In this document: piece after piece, positions 1 to 15,100 of the stretch
Layout of the letters: the number at the start of each line of letters is the position of its first letter
Position numbering within the stretch: the first letter of the stretch is position 1
Assembly (NCBI GenBank): GCA_036850595.1
Contig: CM072160.1
Location: 5,659,773-5,723,772 of the forward strand
Length of the DNA stretch: 64,000 bases
Source of the DNA: Rhyacichthys aspro
Taxonomy: Eukaryota > Chordata > Actinopteri > Gobiiformes > Rhyacichthyidae
Direction of reading: 5' to 3'
The notes under the pieces: model-generated
What the model saw: only the letters and a program-made list of their open reading frames with translations
The model's database searches: none
What the model was told of the DNA's origin: nothing
Made by a program: the position numbers and the translations under genes

Positions 1-32
1 CTGAGTGATGGGTTTTACTCTTTCTGTCTCAG

Positions 33-157
33 TTCTTCAGGAGGCGGTGAGCACTCGGGATCCGGAGCTGGTGCGTCTCGTGTTGCGTTACCGTGACTAC
101 CAGAGGACTGCCAAGAGGCTGGCGGGCATCCCCGTCCTGCTGGAGCGGCTGCGACAA
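33..157 (+). CDS. ankrd13b: ankrd13b first exon in window
   Basis: Encodes [20 protein letters not shown] to LLERLRQ, the end of the ankyrin repeats. I placed the acceptor at AG 31-32 after a pyrimidine tract, so that a G from the previous exon completes Val of the family-conserved VLQEAVS. An alternative acceptor at 39-40 would lose LQ. The donor is GTGGGA after 157, phase 0. Confidence 0.85.
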
Positions 158-3100
158 GTGGGACTTCACACATTTAAGGACACACACATTACAACTCACA
201 TATGGAAAAACACATGTAGTCATAGATGTAGAGGGAAAAGTGTGGATATTAAAGGGGAAGTGATAAAATAAGAGTAGATAAGGTCAACAGCTTTATATTT
301 TCTACAAAGAATAGATGTTTTGGTATCCTGTCCCTTTTTATCCTATCAGAAGCAAGCACAACATATTGTATAAATCACACAAGTTGAACTACAATGAAGT
401 ATCTAATGTGTACACTTTTTTATCTTTCAGAAAATTAAAATAGCAGGCATAGCGATAGCATAACCATGTCGTCATTGCCGAATCACTAACATTACATTTC
501 ATAGCCCTATTTTTGATTAGCGAAGGTGTGTGCCCCACAGCAGCGATATGCTTTGCTCAGTTTGAAGATATTAATAACGTTGTTTACTATCTGACAAGGG
601 AAATACACTCTTGTTGTTGAAGTCTGCTTCCTTGTCTCGGGGTACTATGAGTCATGCAGTTTCCCAAAGCAGCGGCTGATGCAGGGAAATCAGCAGAGAG
701 CCCGTGTGGGGGCCTCATACAGTAAAGATGATGACAGTGAAGATGTGGCAGATGGTGGTGAGGCCGCTGTACATTTGCAGAGCACAGTGAGAGAGAAGCT
801 GTTCAGTCTCGTGTGAATCTGCTTCGGCGTAATCTATTTCATATGAGCCACAAAATCTTTTACTCAGTTAACAACTGTCTACAGAGTCGCCATGAGCCAC
901 ACTGGGAGAATTAACAGTTTGCATTAAAACTCAGATACACACAGAGAAAGAAAAGTATGTTGTGCACCAGTGTTGTCAAATATACTGTTCCCACCTAGAT
1001 CTGTAAAACACTTTTCATATTCTTATCAATATTGTCCTATGTTATATTGTAGGACTAAGAAATGAAAAAGAAAATGTCAGAAGACACTTAATTATTCTAT
1101 AGTAAATTGTATTGATCCAGCCTTTACACAGTTGCGCAGTATTATTGTAATTAGCTGTAAAAATCAACAGCGCAGACTCACATTGTACACACCAAAGTTG
1201 ACACAGCAGCCTCAGAGTTTAAAAGTGGCAAACATTGCACACTGTTCATCATACGCTGCACTCCCACTGCGTCTTCGCTCTCATCTATTAAAAACCCACA
1301 CACATACCCACTGTGTGCCAGACCCTCCTCTCACAGCAGCGTCACTACATTAATTCACTCTCTTTTTGCATCTATCGACCAATTTATCAGGCTCCATCTC
1401 TGAAACTGTTTCCACTCTTTATCAACGCCAATCGCTTACTCAGTTTGTCTTCCTCTCTCTCCTAATCCAGGCCCAGGACTTCTACGTGGAGATGAAATGG
1501 GAGTTTACCAGTTGGGGTGAGTCCAGTCATTGTCTAGTCTAAGGGTTTTTTATGTTTTCTTCTGTGCAGGAAATGTTGTAAAGGACACATAAGCTGATTT
1601 TGTTGCGTTTTTTCTTGTCCTATTTGAGTGAAGCAGTCCAGTTGTAACGAGCAGCTCCAAACTAATCACATTTTCGTCTCCCCCTGGGGCAAAAATATGG
1701 CTGTTCCTTCCTGTTTTTCCTGGACACTGACGGATACACACTTCCTTCACAGATCTCCATAGCTTTCAGAGTTAAAGAGCATGTCTCTAATGTGCAGTGC
1801 AAACCCCAAGAGGCCATATTTTAAGTGGACTAATTGTATAAATGTTTCTGCTGACATTGGACACATAAAATCTTATGGGGGGAAGCACTAACCAAATAAA
1901 AGCACTGTTGTTGGATCTTATAGACATTGATTTAAACATTAGCAGTGACAGTGAGAGCATGACTCAGTGATTTCTGTTTGTCCTCAGTGCCCCTCGTGTC
2001 CCGTATCTGCCCCAGCGACACCTACAGGGTTTGGAAGAGCGGTCAGAGCCTGCGGGTTGACACCACTCTGATGGGCTTTGAACAGATGACCTGGCAAAGA
2101 GGAAACCGCAGCTTCATTTTCAGGGGGCAAGGTCAGGGGTCAAAGGTTTTCCTTCTTCACTGGGAATGTGTGCGTGGGCGTCAGCATGTTTACTCTCAAC
2201 AAGTTCAGAAACAGACTAATTATTACTGACTGAACATTTGAATACATGGACCAAGGCTTATAAATGCAATAAAAGCCTTTTTAATACATTTATGCAAAAT
2301 TAATTGAATGTATTTGGGCTAGAACAAGACACTCTTAAGCTGTGTGGGGCAAAAAAAAAAAAAAATCAAAATAAGGATTGGTCCTTATAATTTTCTTTAT
2401 GAATTTGTTTTGTAATGAGTTATATAGTCCATTACTTATTACCCTATTATACATTTAGTAAGAAAATCAATAAGAAAAATGACAAATTTTTTCTATTGAC
2501 ACTAATACAATTGCCATTTGGAGAATTGCAGGGTTAATGATAAAAGTAATAGCTCTACTCCAGCAGTAAATTAACCAAGGAGCAGTAATGTGGTTGAGAA
2601 GAACCTAAATAAGTTAAATAAACAGCAAGAGGCACAGAGAGACAAGGATGTGTGTAGATGTATGTCAATCGAAGGCAGCGCATGCACAATTTTAAAACAG
2701 AAATACAAATTTAAAGAGAATTCATTTATACTTTTTGCATATACCCACTCAGTAATGTGTTGCTAAATGGTGGAGAATGGTTTTGTGTGTGCTCTTTCTC
2801 TTGTTCAGGTCCGACTAAAGTTTCGGCTGATTGCCTTTTCCCGCTCTACAGTCTTAGTGTCACAGTGTGTCTTTCAGCCGTTTCCTTTCCATTATTTCAC
2901 CCACTTCTCCATTTATTTTTATCTCACTCTCTACTTTACCGCCTGCAGAATGCCTTCCTCTGGGCTCTTCCCTGTCCCTTAACAGACGTGAGACTGATGG
3001 TCCTACCCCTTTAACATCTGTCTCTTGTCTCCGTCCCAGACTCCAGCGCTGAGGTGATGGAGGTGGACCACGACCGGCAGCTGGTTTTCTGTGAGACTCT

Positions 3101-6100
3101 GTGCGTTTCGTCTCTGGCCTCTCTCCCGGTCGGACGAGGCAACAACGGGGCCTGCTGCGCAAACGGGGGCGCTCTGGGGCTCCTGGGGGCCACACTACCC
3201 AGCGACGAGCAGGTGGCGTCCAGACTGTCGGCCCCTGTGGTCACCACTCAACTGGACACCCGTAACATCGCCTTTGAGAGGTCAGACATTAGGTGTGACT
3301 GTGAGTTAATAACATAATATATTATAACACACTGTGAAGTTGTTGTTAAGCTTTTTTAATGTGTGGAGGTAAGATCCCCAACACAAATTAATTATGTAGG
3401 AGAAGAAGATTTTCTAAAAAGCTCTTCTATACCAATATAGTATAAGTATTTAAACAACTAGAATTTAAATATAGTTTCATAAACACTACACTGGGAAAAC
3501 ACATAGGATTAAAGCCTGGACTAAACCAGGACACTTCTAGAAACAAATGAAGAGTAAAGCAAGAACCAAACACAGGACTAAACCAGGACTTAACAAGGTT
3601 TTATCTAGGACTGAACTAGGGCTAAACCAGGTTTCTAATCAGGTGTAAACCCGGTACTAACTAGTTGAAGCTTTAAGCATTGGACTGATTTCACTGTGAC
3701 CAGGTCATGACTAAATCAAGACTGGACAAGTGCTAAAACCAAGATTAAACTATAGATTATGTAAGACCCAAGTGTCAACGGGATCTGAACCAGGTCTAGA
3801 TGAAGACTGAACTGGGGTAGGGCAACAAAAGTATGGACTATGTAAAGACCAAAGAAGGACTAAACCCAAAACTCAAAGCAGTGTTAAACTAGGAAATAAA
3901 CAAAACAAAAAGCTAAATACACAACTAACCAAGACTAAACCAAGAGTAAATCGGGGCTAAACCACAACTAAAACAGGACTTAATCGTGGATGAACCTAGG
4001 ACTAAACCTGTGAGCTGTGGGATTTATAATCATATATAAGCATGACATAATATAATTTATATCATGCTCTTTTTCACTTGGAGTAGTGCAAGGTCTGGCA
4101 CAATCACTTGCTCTCAATATACCTTTGAGGCCACAGCACTGACATATTACACACTGAGACATTATTAACTCCTGATCATCTTTTACTCTTTTGTTATTGT
4201 TGTTAAATGTAGCCTGTTGTAAAACACTGGCACCAGCTTTTTTGAATTGGGATTGTGCTATATTAGCCCTGGAAAGGCAACATCTAACAAAACTGCAAAG
4301 TGATATCTGTAAAATGACAACAGAGGAAAAACTGTGCAGGTGGTTTATGCGCTCTTTTATCACACATCACCTGAGTTAACAGGAGCTAGATGACAAACAG
4401 GGCTGTTGCTGTTCGAGTCAGGTAGAGTGAAAACAGCCCCTGACTGACTGGACAAAGACAGAATGGAAAAAGTGAAGGATATGTGAGAAATAAGGTCACT
4501 TTTATCACAACAGTGTGCTCACTTGCATCACAGTATTATAGTTTACGGAACAATACTATTACATGCAGACTTCAAAAGTAAAGCGAGGCTTAACAGAGGG
4601 AGATGTGCCAAAACCAAAAAGGTGAAATACTAGAGTCTAGGTAGAGACAGTGACAGATCAGAGGCTTGAGGTGCAGCGACAGGAAGTGAATGCTAACATG
4701 ACCATAAAAGGAGTGAGGTGAGAGCGGGCGTGAGGTGTGCAATCATCCACCTGTCAGACCTGTACCTCGCTGTCACCTCAGCGCCTCGGCCTTACTCAGC
4801 ACTGCTGTCCACATGCCAATAATCTATTTATGATGCTTTAGAGCTCCACACTTCTGTCAACAGCTCAGTCAGGACGTCCAGCAGCAGCTCAGCCAACAAG
4901 GCATGAGAGCTGCACTGTGGCACTTTAGCCGCGGAAGAATAACGATCCGGTCACTCGGCCATTTATATCACACTGTTAGGTTGTGTATTGTAACAGTGTA
5001 AAAAGAAGTATTAATAGAATAAAGAGGCTAGTGTTGAAAATAATGTATTTTGATTTGTTCACAAATATTTAACACTCGAATCTTAATGTTTAAACTTGAA
5101 ATTTAGTCATTTATGTAACGTGTCGAACTGCAACTACAGATGCTATGTTGCTTTAATTATGTGGACAGATTAACTTTTGTACAGTATCCCTGTTGATTGT
5201 GGAGGGGCAACAAAGAACTCTACTGCCCCATCAAGCATATCCATACCTACAGCACATATTGTGGATGGATATAAAATAAGTACATGATTATTGACAATTA
5301 TATTAGCTTATATTAAACATGCAATCAATTATATCATAACAAGCAATTTAATTCTAAAGCAAATGCTATAATAAAAGTAGACGTAGAAAGTATGTTGGTA
5401 CTATGCATTAGTGAAAAAACGTATCTAATAGTAAATAACATGTAATAGAAATGGTAAATAGATTAAATGTGACTAGTTAGTACCCACCTTTGGCTGTCCT
5501 TAGTATTCAACTCAAAACAAAAGTAACATTCAAATACAAAACAATCAAAGTATTTCCTGTTGAAATGAAGGTCACTCTCTGTGTTTGTGGTTAATGAACT
5601 TACTAATGTGGACTATCATAAGGATGAGCTGTGCCTCACTAACTCCTGGGCAGCTCTCCTAATTACACACTGAACTGTTGATCCCCCCCAATGAGAAACA
5701 AAGACATAAAGAGCCAGGGCTACACACTCCACTTTGGACAGTTTCTTTTTACATAATGTTTGATTGATTTTATTCTGGGGTGTTTTGATGTATTTCCCAG
5801 AAGCAGCCTGACTTTTTTTCTGTCTGTGCTTTCACTTTTCCAGGAATAAGACGGGTATTCTGGGCTGGAGAAGTGAAAAGACAGAGATGGTGAATGGTTA
5901 CGAGGCCAAGGTAAAGCACTGACAGCTCACAGATCTCTTAAAATGTCCAGAAACAGCTGCAGTGTCTGACACTTCACTTTGATATTTCCAGAAAGTCATG
6001 TACTGGGCTGTCTCCAGAATTAATCAAGTTATTTTAGGCTTTGACTTCTGAGGACAGATTTTAAATTATGACAGATGCGTTAGTAAGAACTGCAATGACT

Positions 6101-9100
6101 TTTTAGCCTTAAATGGCAAAGAAAAACTGGGAAAATACAGCTTCTTTCGTGTAACATTATCTCGACCCAGTTTGTTTTTATGACCCCTCGAAGGGATCGA
6201 TGTGAGACAAGTGTCAGACCCAGCTCCATCTGTCACCACAGTTTTTTTTTTAACGGTTCAGATGCTGCTGCAGTGAAGTAACACTGTGCCTGATAAAGCA
6301 TCTATTTTCTGCCTCATTGATTCAGAGTTACAAACATAAACACACAAGCCGCTCGCGCTCCCTTTCAGGACGCTTTTGAAGCTCGTCCATTCACTCGACC
6401 TTGTTCCAGGATAAACTCCAGATCAGGACACTGCTTTATGTTTAATCAAAGCTGCCCGAGGCCCGAGTGAGGAATACCCAGAGTCTGCCGGAGTTAACAC
6501 TAATCAGTGTTCACTACAGTGGACTGTTTAGTCTGTGCTTCATAAAAGTTATGTCACATTATTTACTTGCAACTTTAAACAATAACTTTTACAGTCAAGG
6601 TCAGATTTGTTTGCTGTTAACTCATAATTAACACATGAAGGCTTCACAATATTGTTTAAAACCTGGTGATTGAAGGAGAAGGGGATCAGTGACACCTGTC
6701 TACCTTTAGGGGGTAAAACAAACATTTTAACTTTTATTTATTGAGATTACACTATTTATATTCATTCTGTACATTTCTCCAGTGCAATTCTGCATCCCTT
6801 TTTAATGGGATTCAGCAAATTACCATGTTTACAACTGCTTTACTGAACCCACGTCACTATTATTCAGCTCAAATAGTTTGCTTTTGTTGAATAATTACAT
6901 ACTTTCTCAGTGTAAAATACTTTTGAAGTGCCAGTCTCGATTTGGAGGAATAATAAACTCATTTAAAGTTATTAATGCATGAATGGGTCTAACTTAAAGT
7001 GACTCTCTGTTTCCTGGAGGAGTGTGTTGAACTTAATGGTGAAGAATGAGTTGTAGTACTTTTATAAAACTTCTCTTTTCGTTTGTTGAAGGTGTACGCA
7101 GCGTCCAACGTGGAGCTCATCACCAGAACCAGGACAGATCATCTGACGGACCAAAACAAGAACAAAACCAAAGGTGCCTCTGTTTACTGTAAAGCACACA
7201 TCTCAAGGACCAAGGGTTAAAATCTGGACCTTTACCCTTGTGAAGTCAATTTGTAGACAGTTTGAACAAATATTTATATTGCACTTCACAGCAGCCAAAT
7301 GGAAAGTGCTTTACATTTAAACAAGATTTAAAGGTGGGGTGTGTTGTTTATGGCGGCATCTGAAGGTGAAATTACAGATTGCAGTAGCCTTCATAAAAGA
7401 AAAAAATAGGACAGCATACACGAAGAAACAGGAATGCAACTTTCTTCCAGCAGGACTTCACACACACAAAAATCAATAGACAAGAAAAATGAATCGAAAC
7501 AGTATAATTTATGATTGTGATAAACAAAAAAACAACAATGACCTCAAACCTCAATTGATGTGATAAGGCTGTAAACGACATTGAGCATTATGTTTTAAAA
7601 CAATACATTACAGGTGTCTTTAGCCTTTGATTGATTCAACTCTTGTGGTCAATGATCGGTTTCAGTTTGAGTTGCTCTTAAGGTTTATTTCCCACACTTA
7701 CTTTATCACCTGTGTGCTGTGGTAACCCGCAGCTACTGTAAGTGCTACGTCGCGTCAGATAAATAAGCATCTGGTGAGTAATCCCTCTCACCTGAGCTCG
7801 ATGAAACCGCCCGAGGCCCGGACCAACGGTGTGTAACACTCTCAGCCTCCGTGTCGTTTTCTGCTTCAGATCGTAAATCAAACCGGATTAGCAGCACTCC
7901 CACGGCCGAACTGTCGCTGTCAGCTACAATCAGACGTCAGACGCTCCTCCGAGAACTTCCCCTCGGTCGCAGTCTCCATCTGCGCTGCGCCTGTTTGCAT
8001 GAGAGAAGTGCTACTCTGACTCTTCAATGAGTCACTCTCCATTTGCCCTCCTCTTCTGCTTCTTTCAGCAGTTTGTTACAGCGCTAAATGTTTTATCTCC
8101 TAAAAAGCAGCAGATGTATTAGTAGGTGCCAAAGGTCAACATGTACAGCTGTTTTATGAATCTTGACACTCAGGTTTATAACAAATAAGAACACATTGGT
8201 CAAAAAATGATTTCAGTAGTGCATATTCAACTTAAAATAACCCACAGAAAAAAATATATTTAAAGCTTTAAAAAAAACTCTAAGGAAGGGGTTGACAAAC
8301 TGAGCCAGGGCAGTCAAAAATGCATTTGTGTTTCTTTGGGAACACACAAATCTTACATGAAAATTTTAGGAACCTGTCATCTCATCTGTCCCATTTTCAA
8401 CCATGTTTATTTATAGACAACAGCATGTCCCTGCCCGGCAACCATAGATGCTCACAGACTGTAGAAAAGAGGGGTGTTAACTCTTGCCACCAGACACCAC
8501 CAAAAATATCCCCTCTATTTCATAAAAGCCTAAATACTGCTTCCTAAACATTGAAGGGCACAAATCTTCCAAATGACTGAGTGTATTTAGTGTGTCTCTT
8601 CGCAGGTGGGAAGACTCCACTGCAGAACTTCCTGGGCATCGCTGAACAACACATGGGCCCCAACAACGGAGTGAGTGCACACTTTTTGTCCTCGCGTTCA
8701 ATGTTTGAGTTGGGGCTAATTAATAGTATGGTTATTTGGTGTCAAGTTTGCTTTTTCAATCCCTAACATTCATGCAAAATGAGAAAAAAGTAATAAATCC
8801 TGGAAAATAATTCCAACAAAACCAATACCATTGTAGAGAATTGTAATGGATTTTCTTAATGCACACTGGCTTCTTCCTACCGTCCAAAGACATGCATTTA
8901 TAGGTGAATTCATGAATCTAAATAGCCAATAGTTAGCGTCTGTCATTGTCTGTCTCTAAATATTAGCTCTGTGATTGTTAAAAGCTATCTCATCTGGGAT
9001 AGCCTCTAGCCCCTCTGCAGCCTGTAGATTTATCCATCATTTAGCTCCTTTCAAGCCCAATTTGTATTTGTTCAGCACTGATTGTCACATTTTACAATCA

Positions 9101-12100
9101 CAGTAAGTACATCAACCTCTTGCCGTGTCTTTGAAAAGTCTCGGAAATTATTTTGAAAAAGGGGAAGCCTGATAAAGCTGTTGGTATTGATTCAACATGT
9201 ATTTCTGGATGATAGCTGTAATCACAAACAGAGCAATGATGGACATCTTCTACTGAATAAATAATCAGCTGTAACATTAGCCTGTTCTGGAGCAGGATGA
9301 TACAGTATGGCTTGTCTAAAAGTGAAGAGTGAAACCATCTCTGAGAAGCTTGAACGTCTCTCAAATATCGATTCTGTTTTTTAATTTGTTTCTGTTGTGA
9401 GCATTTACACTGTGACTCATAACCTCGCTCAATCTTGTTTTTGTGCATTTTCACTTTTTCCCTATCCTTCTGCTCTGCTGCCGGCGGAAGAAAATAACCT
9501 CAGCTTTATGGCATTTTGCAGATATTTCGTGCGGCTGTAAAGGTCACGAACAGAGCCGCGTGGAGCTTAACATTTAAGAGTCTGAAATAGAAATGAACCT
9601 CTTCACAACAGTCTGTGTGCAATCAGAGTAACATAACCAAAATATTAAAGTAAAATCATTAGTGAGAGTTACATTTAGACACTTGTAATGTCATAACCTG
9701 AAGAGAAAGCAGCACATTTTATTGTACACTGAAAACATTAAATAGAAATAGAATGATCCAGCCATAACTCCTCCAGCCGTACATCCAAAGACAATGGTTA
9801 TAGGTTTTCACATTTTCATGTTTTCTCTTTATAACACAAAGAGCTCATTGAACATATGCAAAGATTTAAACCTATATTCAAGTGTTTCAGAATTCTACAT
9901 ACTAAATAAAACAGCAATGGGAAAAGAGAATTGAAAACCACATGATAAAGTAGCAGCAAGTAAAAGAGGATAAAATGGGTGTCAGTGAAAAGAGTAGATC
10001 TAAGATTTGGAGCTCAGTATCTCCTTTACCTCAAATAAGTATTAAGATAAACTAAAGCTACCTCCCACCATTATTTGAAAGCCGCTGAACTTGAACTATT
10101 CTCTGAGTTCTTGCTTCTGATTGTGCAAACGGGACGAGGCACCAGCTGCAACACTTTATAACATTAATCTATGTTTGGAAGTTTGATGCAATATGATGAA
10201 TAAACCATTATTCCTCTGTTTTGGACATTGGACTCACGTTGACCAGAGTAAGATAAGTGCTGCTGTGGCCAGTTTTGATTTATAGTTTGCGAAAGAAAAA
10301 TATCCTCTACAGTGCTTACTTTATCTATCTTATTTTCATTTTGCGCAGGCGTTCGTGACCCAGATGTCCTGTCCCGCAGTCACCAACCCGGCGGCGCTGA
10401 CAGCTGACGAGTACTTCAACCCGAGCTCGTGCCAGACGCAGCGGGACATCGGCCACCCGTGCCAGCTCACCACCAAGACCCAAAGGTGACAGCACGCTCA
10501 CGGACTGACAGCGAATCACACGGGCCGCCCATGCGTACAGTGAAGTCACGATCCCAAAGTCACCGCCGCTGACACACTCGGAGGGATGTAAGCCGGCCAT
10601 GACAACGGGCCGCCTGGACTCAGTGATGAGAAATAAACAGCCACAAACCTCAGTGATTCAGAGGCTGTAAAATGTCACAGCTCAGGCTTTAAAAGACATA
10701 AACCACAAAATAAAAAAGGGGGAAAAACAGTGAGTGCGTTTACATGAATGTAAGTATCATATTTATGAGCTCTGTGACTTTTACATGCACTCAGAGAAAC
10801 CCAGTTATTCATATCCCTGCACACCTGACAAGTTATAGTATCCTGTATGCATACACTGTTGGTAACATACATGACATATTTACCATATTTCCAGAAACAG
10901 AGGGAGAAATATGCAGAGATTCTGTGTTTCTCAAAACCAGGATACTGCCTTATTTTGGTTTCTGAAATCAGAATATGGTGTTTACATGCACAAAGACAAG
11001 AAAAAAAGGGATCTAATCCAAAAATCCAGTCAAAACTGTGATATTCAGATACATTTGATGGCATTCAGTGACTATATCCTCATTATATAATAAGACAGTG
11101 ATGTTGATTACAATTACCTATATTTGAGTAAGTGACAGTAATTTAAAAATATGATTCCATGTATTATATCAGACTTGGACATTTTGATTACCATACAGCA
11201 CAATTATGAAAGGAATTTGAATGAACAATGTCAACGTTTTTGTTTTTTCCTGGTTGGCTTTTATATTTCAACCCAACGACCTCAAAATGGCAGCAGCTTT
11301 TAGAAATGTAATACAGAATGATTTCAGTCTTTCCATATTTGGAGTAAAAAACTCCAAGGGATAACACTGACAGACTTTTTATTGCTGAAGTAATGAAACA
11401 CAGTGAAGGTGAGCAGAAAAACAGGAAAAAGTATTACATCTCAAAAGATTAGTCAGACAAATGTACAAGGAAGTTCGATTTAAAAGCCCTTTATTATCGT
11501 GGCTGAAGTATAGTTTAAAAGCCAATAAACAGAGCCTTCCTGGTGCACTTTATATGTGTTTGATTAGTCTTTTGTTCAAAGAGTTCACTTTTTATCAGCT
11601 CCAATAATGAAACCTCTTGTACTTTTGTAAATCACAGTGGCTCTATCCACTGATGCACTATCCTCTCTTGATAAGATATATCACAAGTGGAAACAGTATT
11701 AATTTCACTTGTCAGTCTTTCTCTGTGTCCAGCTTTTATTTAATACAAAGTGACACCGTGAAGAAGAAGTCACAGATCCATCTCTCAATTCTGTGTTCGA
11801 GTTAAATTATAGCATCGATTGGTCTCGGTTTGAACATGACTCAGCAGCTTTGTGGACAGTTGTTGTTTACTGATGCAATCAATGTCCGCCGTGTGCCTCT
11901 GACCAAAGAAGTAGTCATCAGATTAAGGCCGCCATTATACACAAGTCACAGTAGTCTTTGATTCTGTCCATTTACAAGTCTGTATTGTTGGTTTTTGTTC
12001 AGGTTTAAAGCGAAGCTGTGGCTGTGTGAGTCCCACCCGCTGTCACTGGCAGAACAAGTGGTGCCTATCATCGACCTCATGGCCATTTCCAACGCCTTGT

Positions 12101-15100
12101 TCGCCAAACTACGGGACTTCATCACCCTGCGTCTGCCGCCCGGCTTCCCTGTGAAGATCGGTAAGGGCTGCACAGAGGCAAATGGTTGTTATTCATCAAA
12201 GGGAATGAAATAATACAAGAATAAATGGATGGTGGTTACAATGGGGTACTTGCAAAAGTGTGCATAGTTGCATTTGTGGATGCACACATATAGAATGAGG
12301 TAATCCTTTATTTGTCCCCTGAAGGATGAATTCACAGTTCAAAGTGTCTATTAGAAACAGCAGAAGGCAATACAAAAATGCAAATGAAATGTAAATTATA
12401 AAAATAGTTCAGCTTGTACAGAAGTTATTGCATCCAAGGAAAAGATATTACCCTGAGTTAACACTGCATATGAGAATTAAACATACAGTAGTGAGTAATT
12501 TGTGCATCTGTTTTATTGCAGCGAGTCCAAAGTAAAACTATGAACATAACTTAATAATGAACGAGCAGGGAACAAAATACCAGCCTCAAAGATAAACATA
12601 CAACAGAGGCAAACATTTTTAATAAACAAAGTCCAGAGGTGCTCTTACAAGGTGAGAGGGTGAGGTTAAAAGCCATCCAACAAACAGGAGCATGGGTCCT
12701 AAAGGCAGGCGAAGACAAGATGGTTTGATGATTTTAGGAGAGAAAGCACATGAAATGGAGACCCCTGACATCTGTTTATGAAGGTCAACACATGCACAAA
12801 TATAGTTACAAACCAATTATTACATCTCACTCCATACAATTGTCATGAAAATATAACATCTGTCATCTTTTTTGGTCCAGTTAAAGTGATGAGCACCTAC
12901 AGTAGCCCTGCAGGGACATCTCTGAAACAAACACAGAAAATAGATGAGTTGATAATGAGTTCATTGAAAAATAAAGAAATTAAATCGATTTTTCATTTCA
13001 ATCTCATAAGATGGACCTGTGAGAATTATTTCATTTTGATTATACATGATTGAAAACATTTTGCAAACTTTTACACAATCAGTCTTAAATTTTCCCTGTA
13101 AATACACCGTGTCCAGTGGCTTTTCCTGGATTAGAGTCTCTGTGGTGCTACAGGATTTAGATAAAGATTTTAGTGGGTAAAATTGTGTCTAATGAGTGGT
13201 CTAGAAAAACTGTAGTGGGCGTGGGCGAGACTTGAAGAGACGCCACTGACAGTGAAGCCTTGGAGGACGGGTGTAATTTGCACCAATGGGATCAGAAAAA
13301 TAAAAAATGCAGGACACATCAAAATATACAATTGTCAAGACTAACCTACTTCTGTCTCTTGTTTCCGCAGAGATCCCTCTTTATCACATCCTCAACGCTC
13401 GCATCACTTTCAGCAACCTGAACGGCTGGACTGAAGGGACCGGCGTTCGGGGGGACACCGAGGTGGGAGTGGAGGGGGACGGGCAGCGGGACGGTCCCAG
13501 GACAGACACGTCGTCCCCGGGCAGCGACTCATCCAGTGTCTCCAGCTCCAGCTCCACAAGTGAGAACAAACTTTTAATAAACACTTTCCATCTTCCTCTT
13601 TGGCTCGTGACACTTTTCAAACGGTTCATAAATCATTTCTCACTGCGGAAAAATCCCACAGCGACCATCATTAGTATCTGCCACATGAGCTGGATACACA
13701 CACACCGTTTATCTGCAGGAGTATCTACATAGCTACATTTAAATTAAAGAGGGATATAAATCATGTCATCCAGTGAAAATAAAACGAATAAATAATTATC
13801 TTGTTAAAATGCTTTATAACAGTGCTTGCCATGCTTTTATTAATCAAACACTTGATGCTAAAGCAAAGTAAAAATCCAAAAGGATGCCCAAAGGAAAAAA
13901 TAACATTGCAAGTCATAATACCATGTAAATATTAATCACAAATCTATTACTCATATTTTATAGTCAATCACCCTTAAGATGTGTAAAATATTTAAATGTT
14001 TATTTGCAAAAATCGAACACCTTATGCTTAATTCACTGTCTGCTGATTATAACATTTAAAGAAAACATCTGAGCTTTGCATTGTTATATTTATATGACTT
14101 TATGTTACGTATGAGTAAACAAGAGGTTGTCCTTTCTCTGTGTTAGGTTAAAACCTGTGTCTAGTGCAATACAATAAATATAGCCTTCAGTATTTTCTCA
14201 TACGTAATAAAACCAAGCTTTACTGAGTATGGAGTTGGTGGAGGCCTGTTGACCTTTTTTAAATCTCCCCGAGTCAGGTTTATGTACATCAACAGGAAGA
14301 CCTCAAAAGAGTGAACTTATAAACTATTACAATAAAGGCTTTTTAATTCTTACCTCCATGTGTCAACTATTTTACTTTCCCACTTGACACAATTATATTT
14401 AACAGCAACCAGATACTCTTAAACCAGAGCCTGTTGAACGTACAGATATCTATGGAGTATAAGTAAAAGTTTTCAGGACAATGGATACAAAAAAAAAGTA
14501 CAATTTATTTTCATTCCCACTTTTGACAAACAGTTTATGAAATATTATCCAATAAAAGCCTGTACTGTTACGTAACACTGTTTCTATCCATACCTCCTGC
14601 CCTTTTGCTTTGGCTGTGTGCGCTGCAGCGTCGTGTCGAGCCGGAGAGATTCCCTCGTGTGTCTTCGAGCCCCCGCCTGGATACACCATGCTCGGAGGCA
14701 AACAGAGAGATAGCATGAGGGAAGAGGAGGAGGACCTGCTGCAGTTCGCCATTCAACAGAGTCTGCTGGAGGCCGGCTCTGAATACGACCAGGTTCAGAC
14801 GGATCACTGCAGCCACAGACACATTATCCACTGTTCAAGATTTACTCAAAGGTTTTAATCAAACAAACCAAAGACGGCTGAAATATCAGGCTGACTTTAT
14901 GATTTCTAGTCTAGCTGTTATCAACAACCTTTCTGATGCAATCATGCAAAACACAAATAATAATTCTAATTGAATTATTATGATAATAGCCTGCTCTTTC
15001 TGTCCCTTATCTCCAGTCTGATTCAAAAGCACAGTGAAGCCCACCATTCCTCTGTACATCTCTGTCTTTTCCCCAAAATTCAAGACTCTGAGCTGGAAAA

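Noticed and set aside
13307..13732. 141-codon plus-strand ORF
   Set aside because: It is ankrd13b exon 13371-13559 read through both splice sites; only the exon part is coding.
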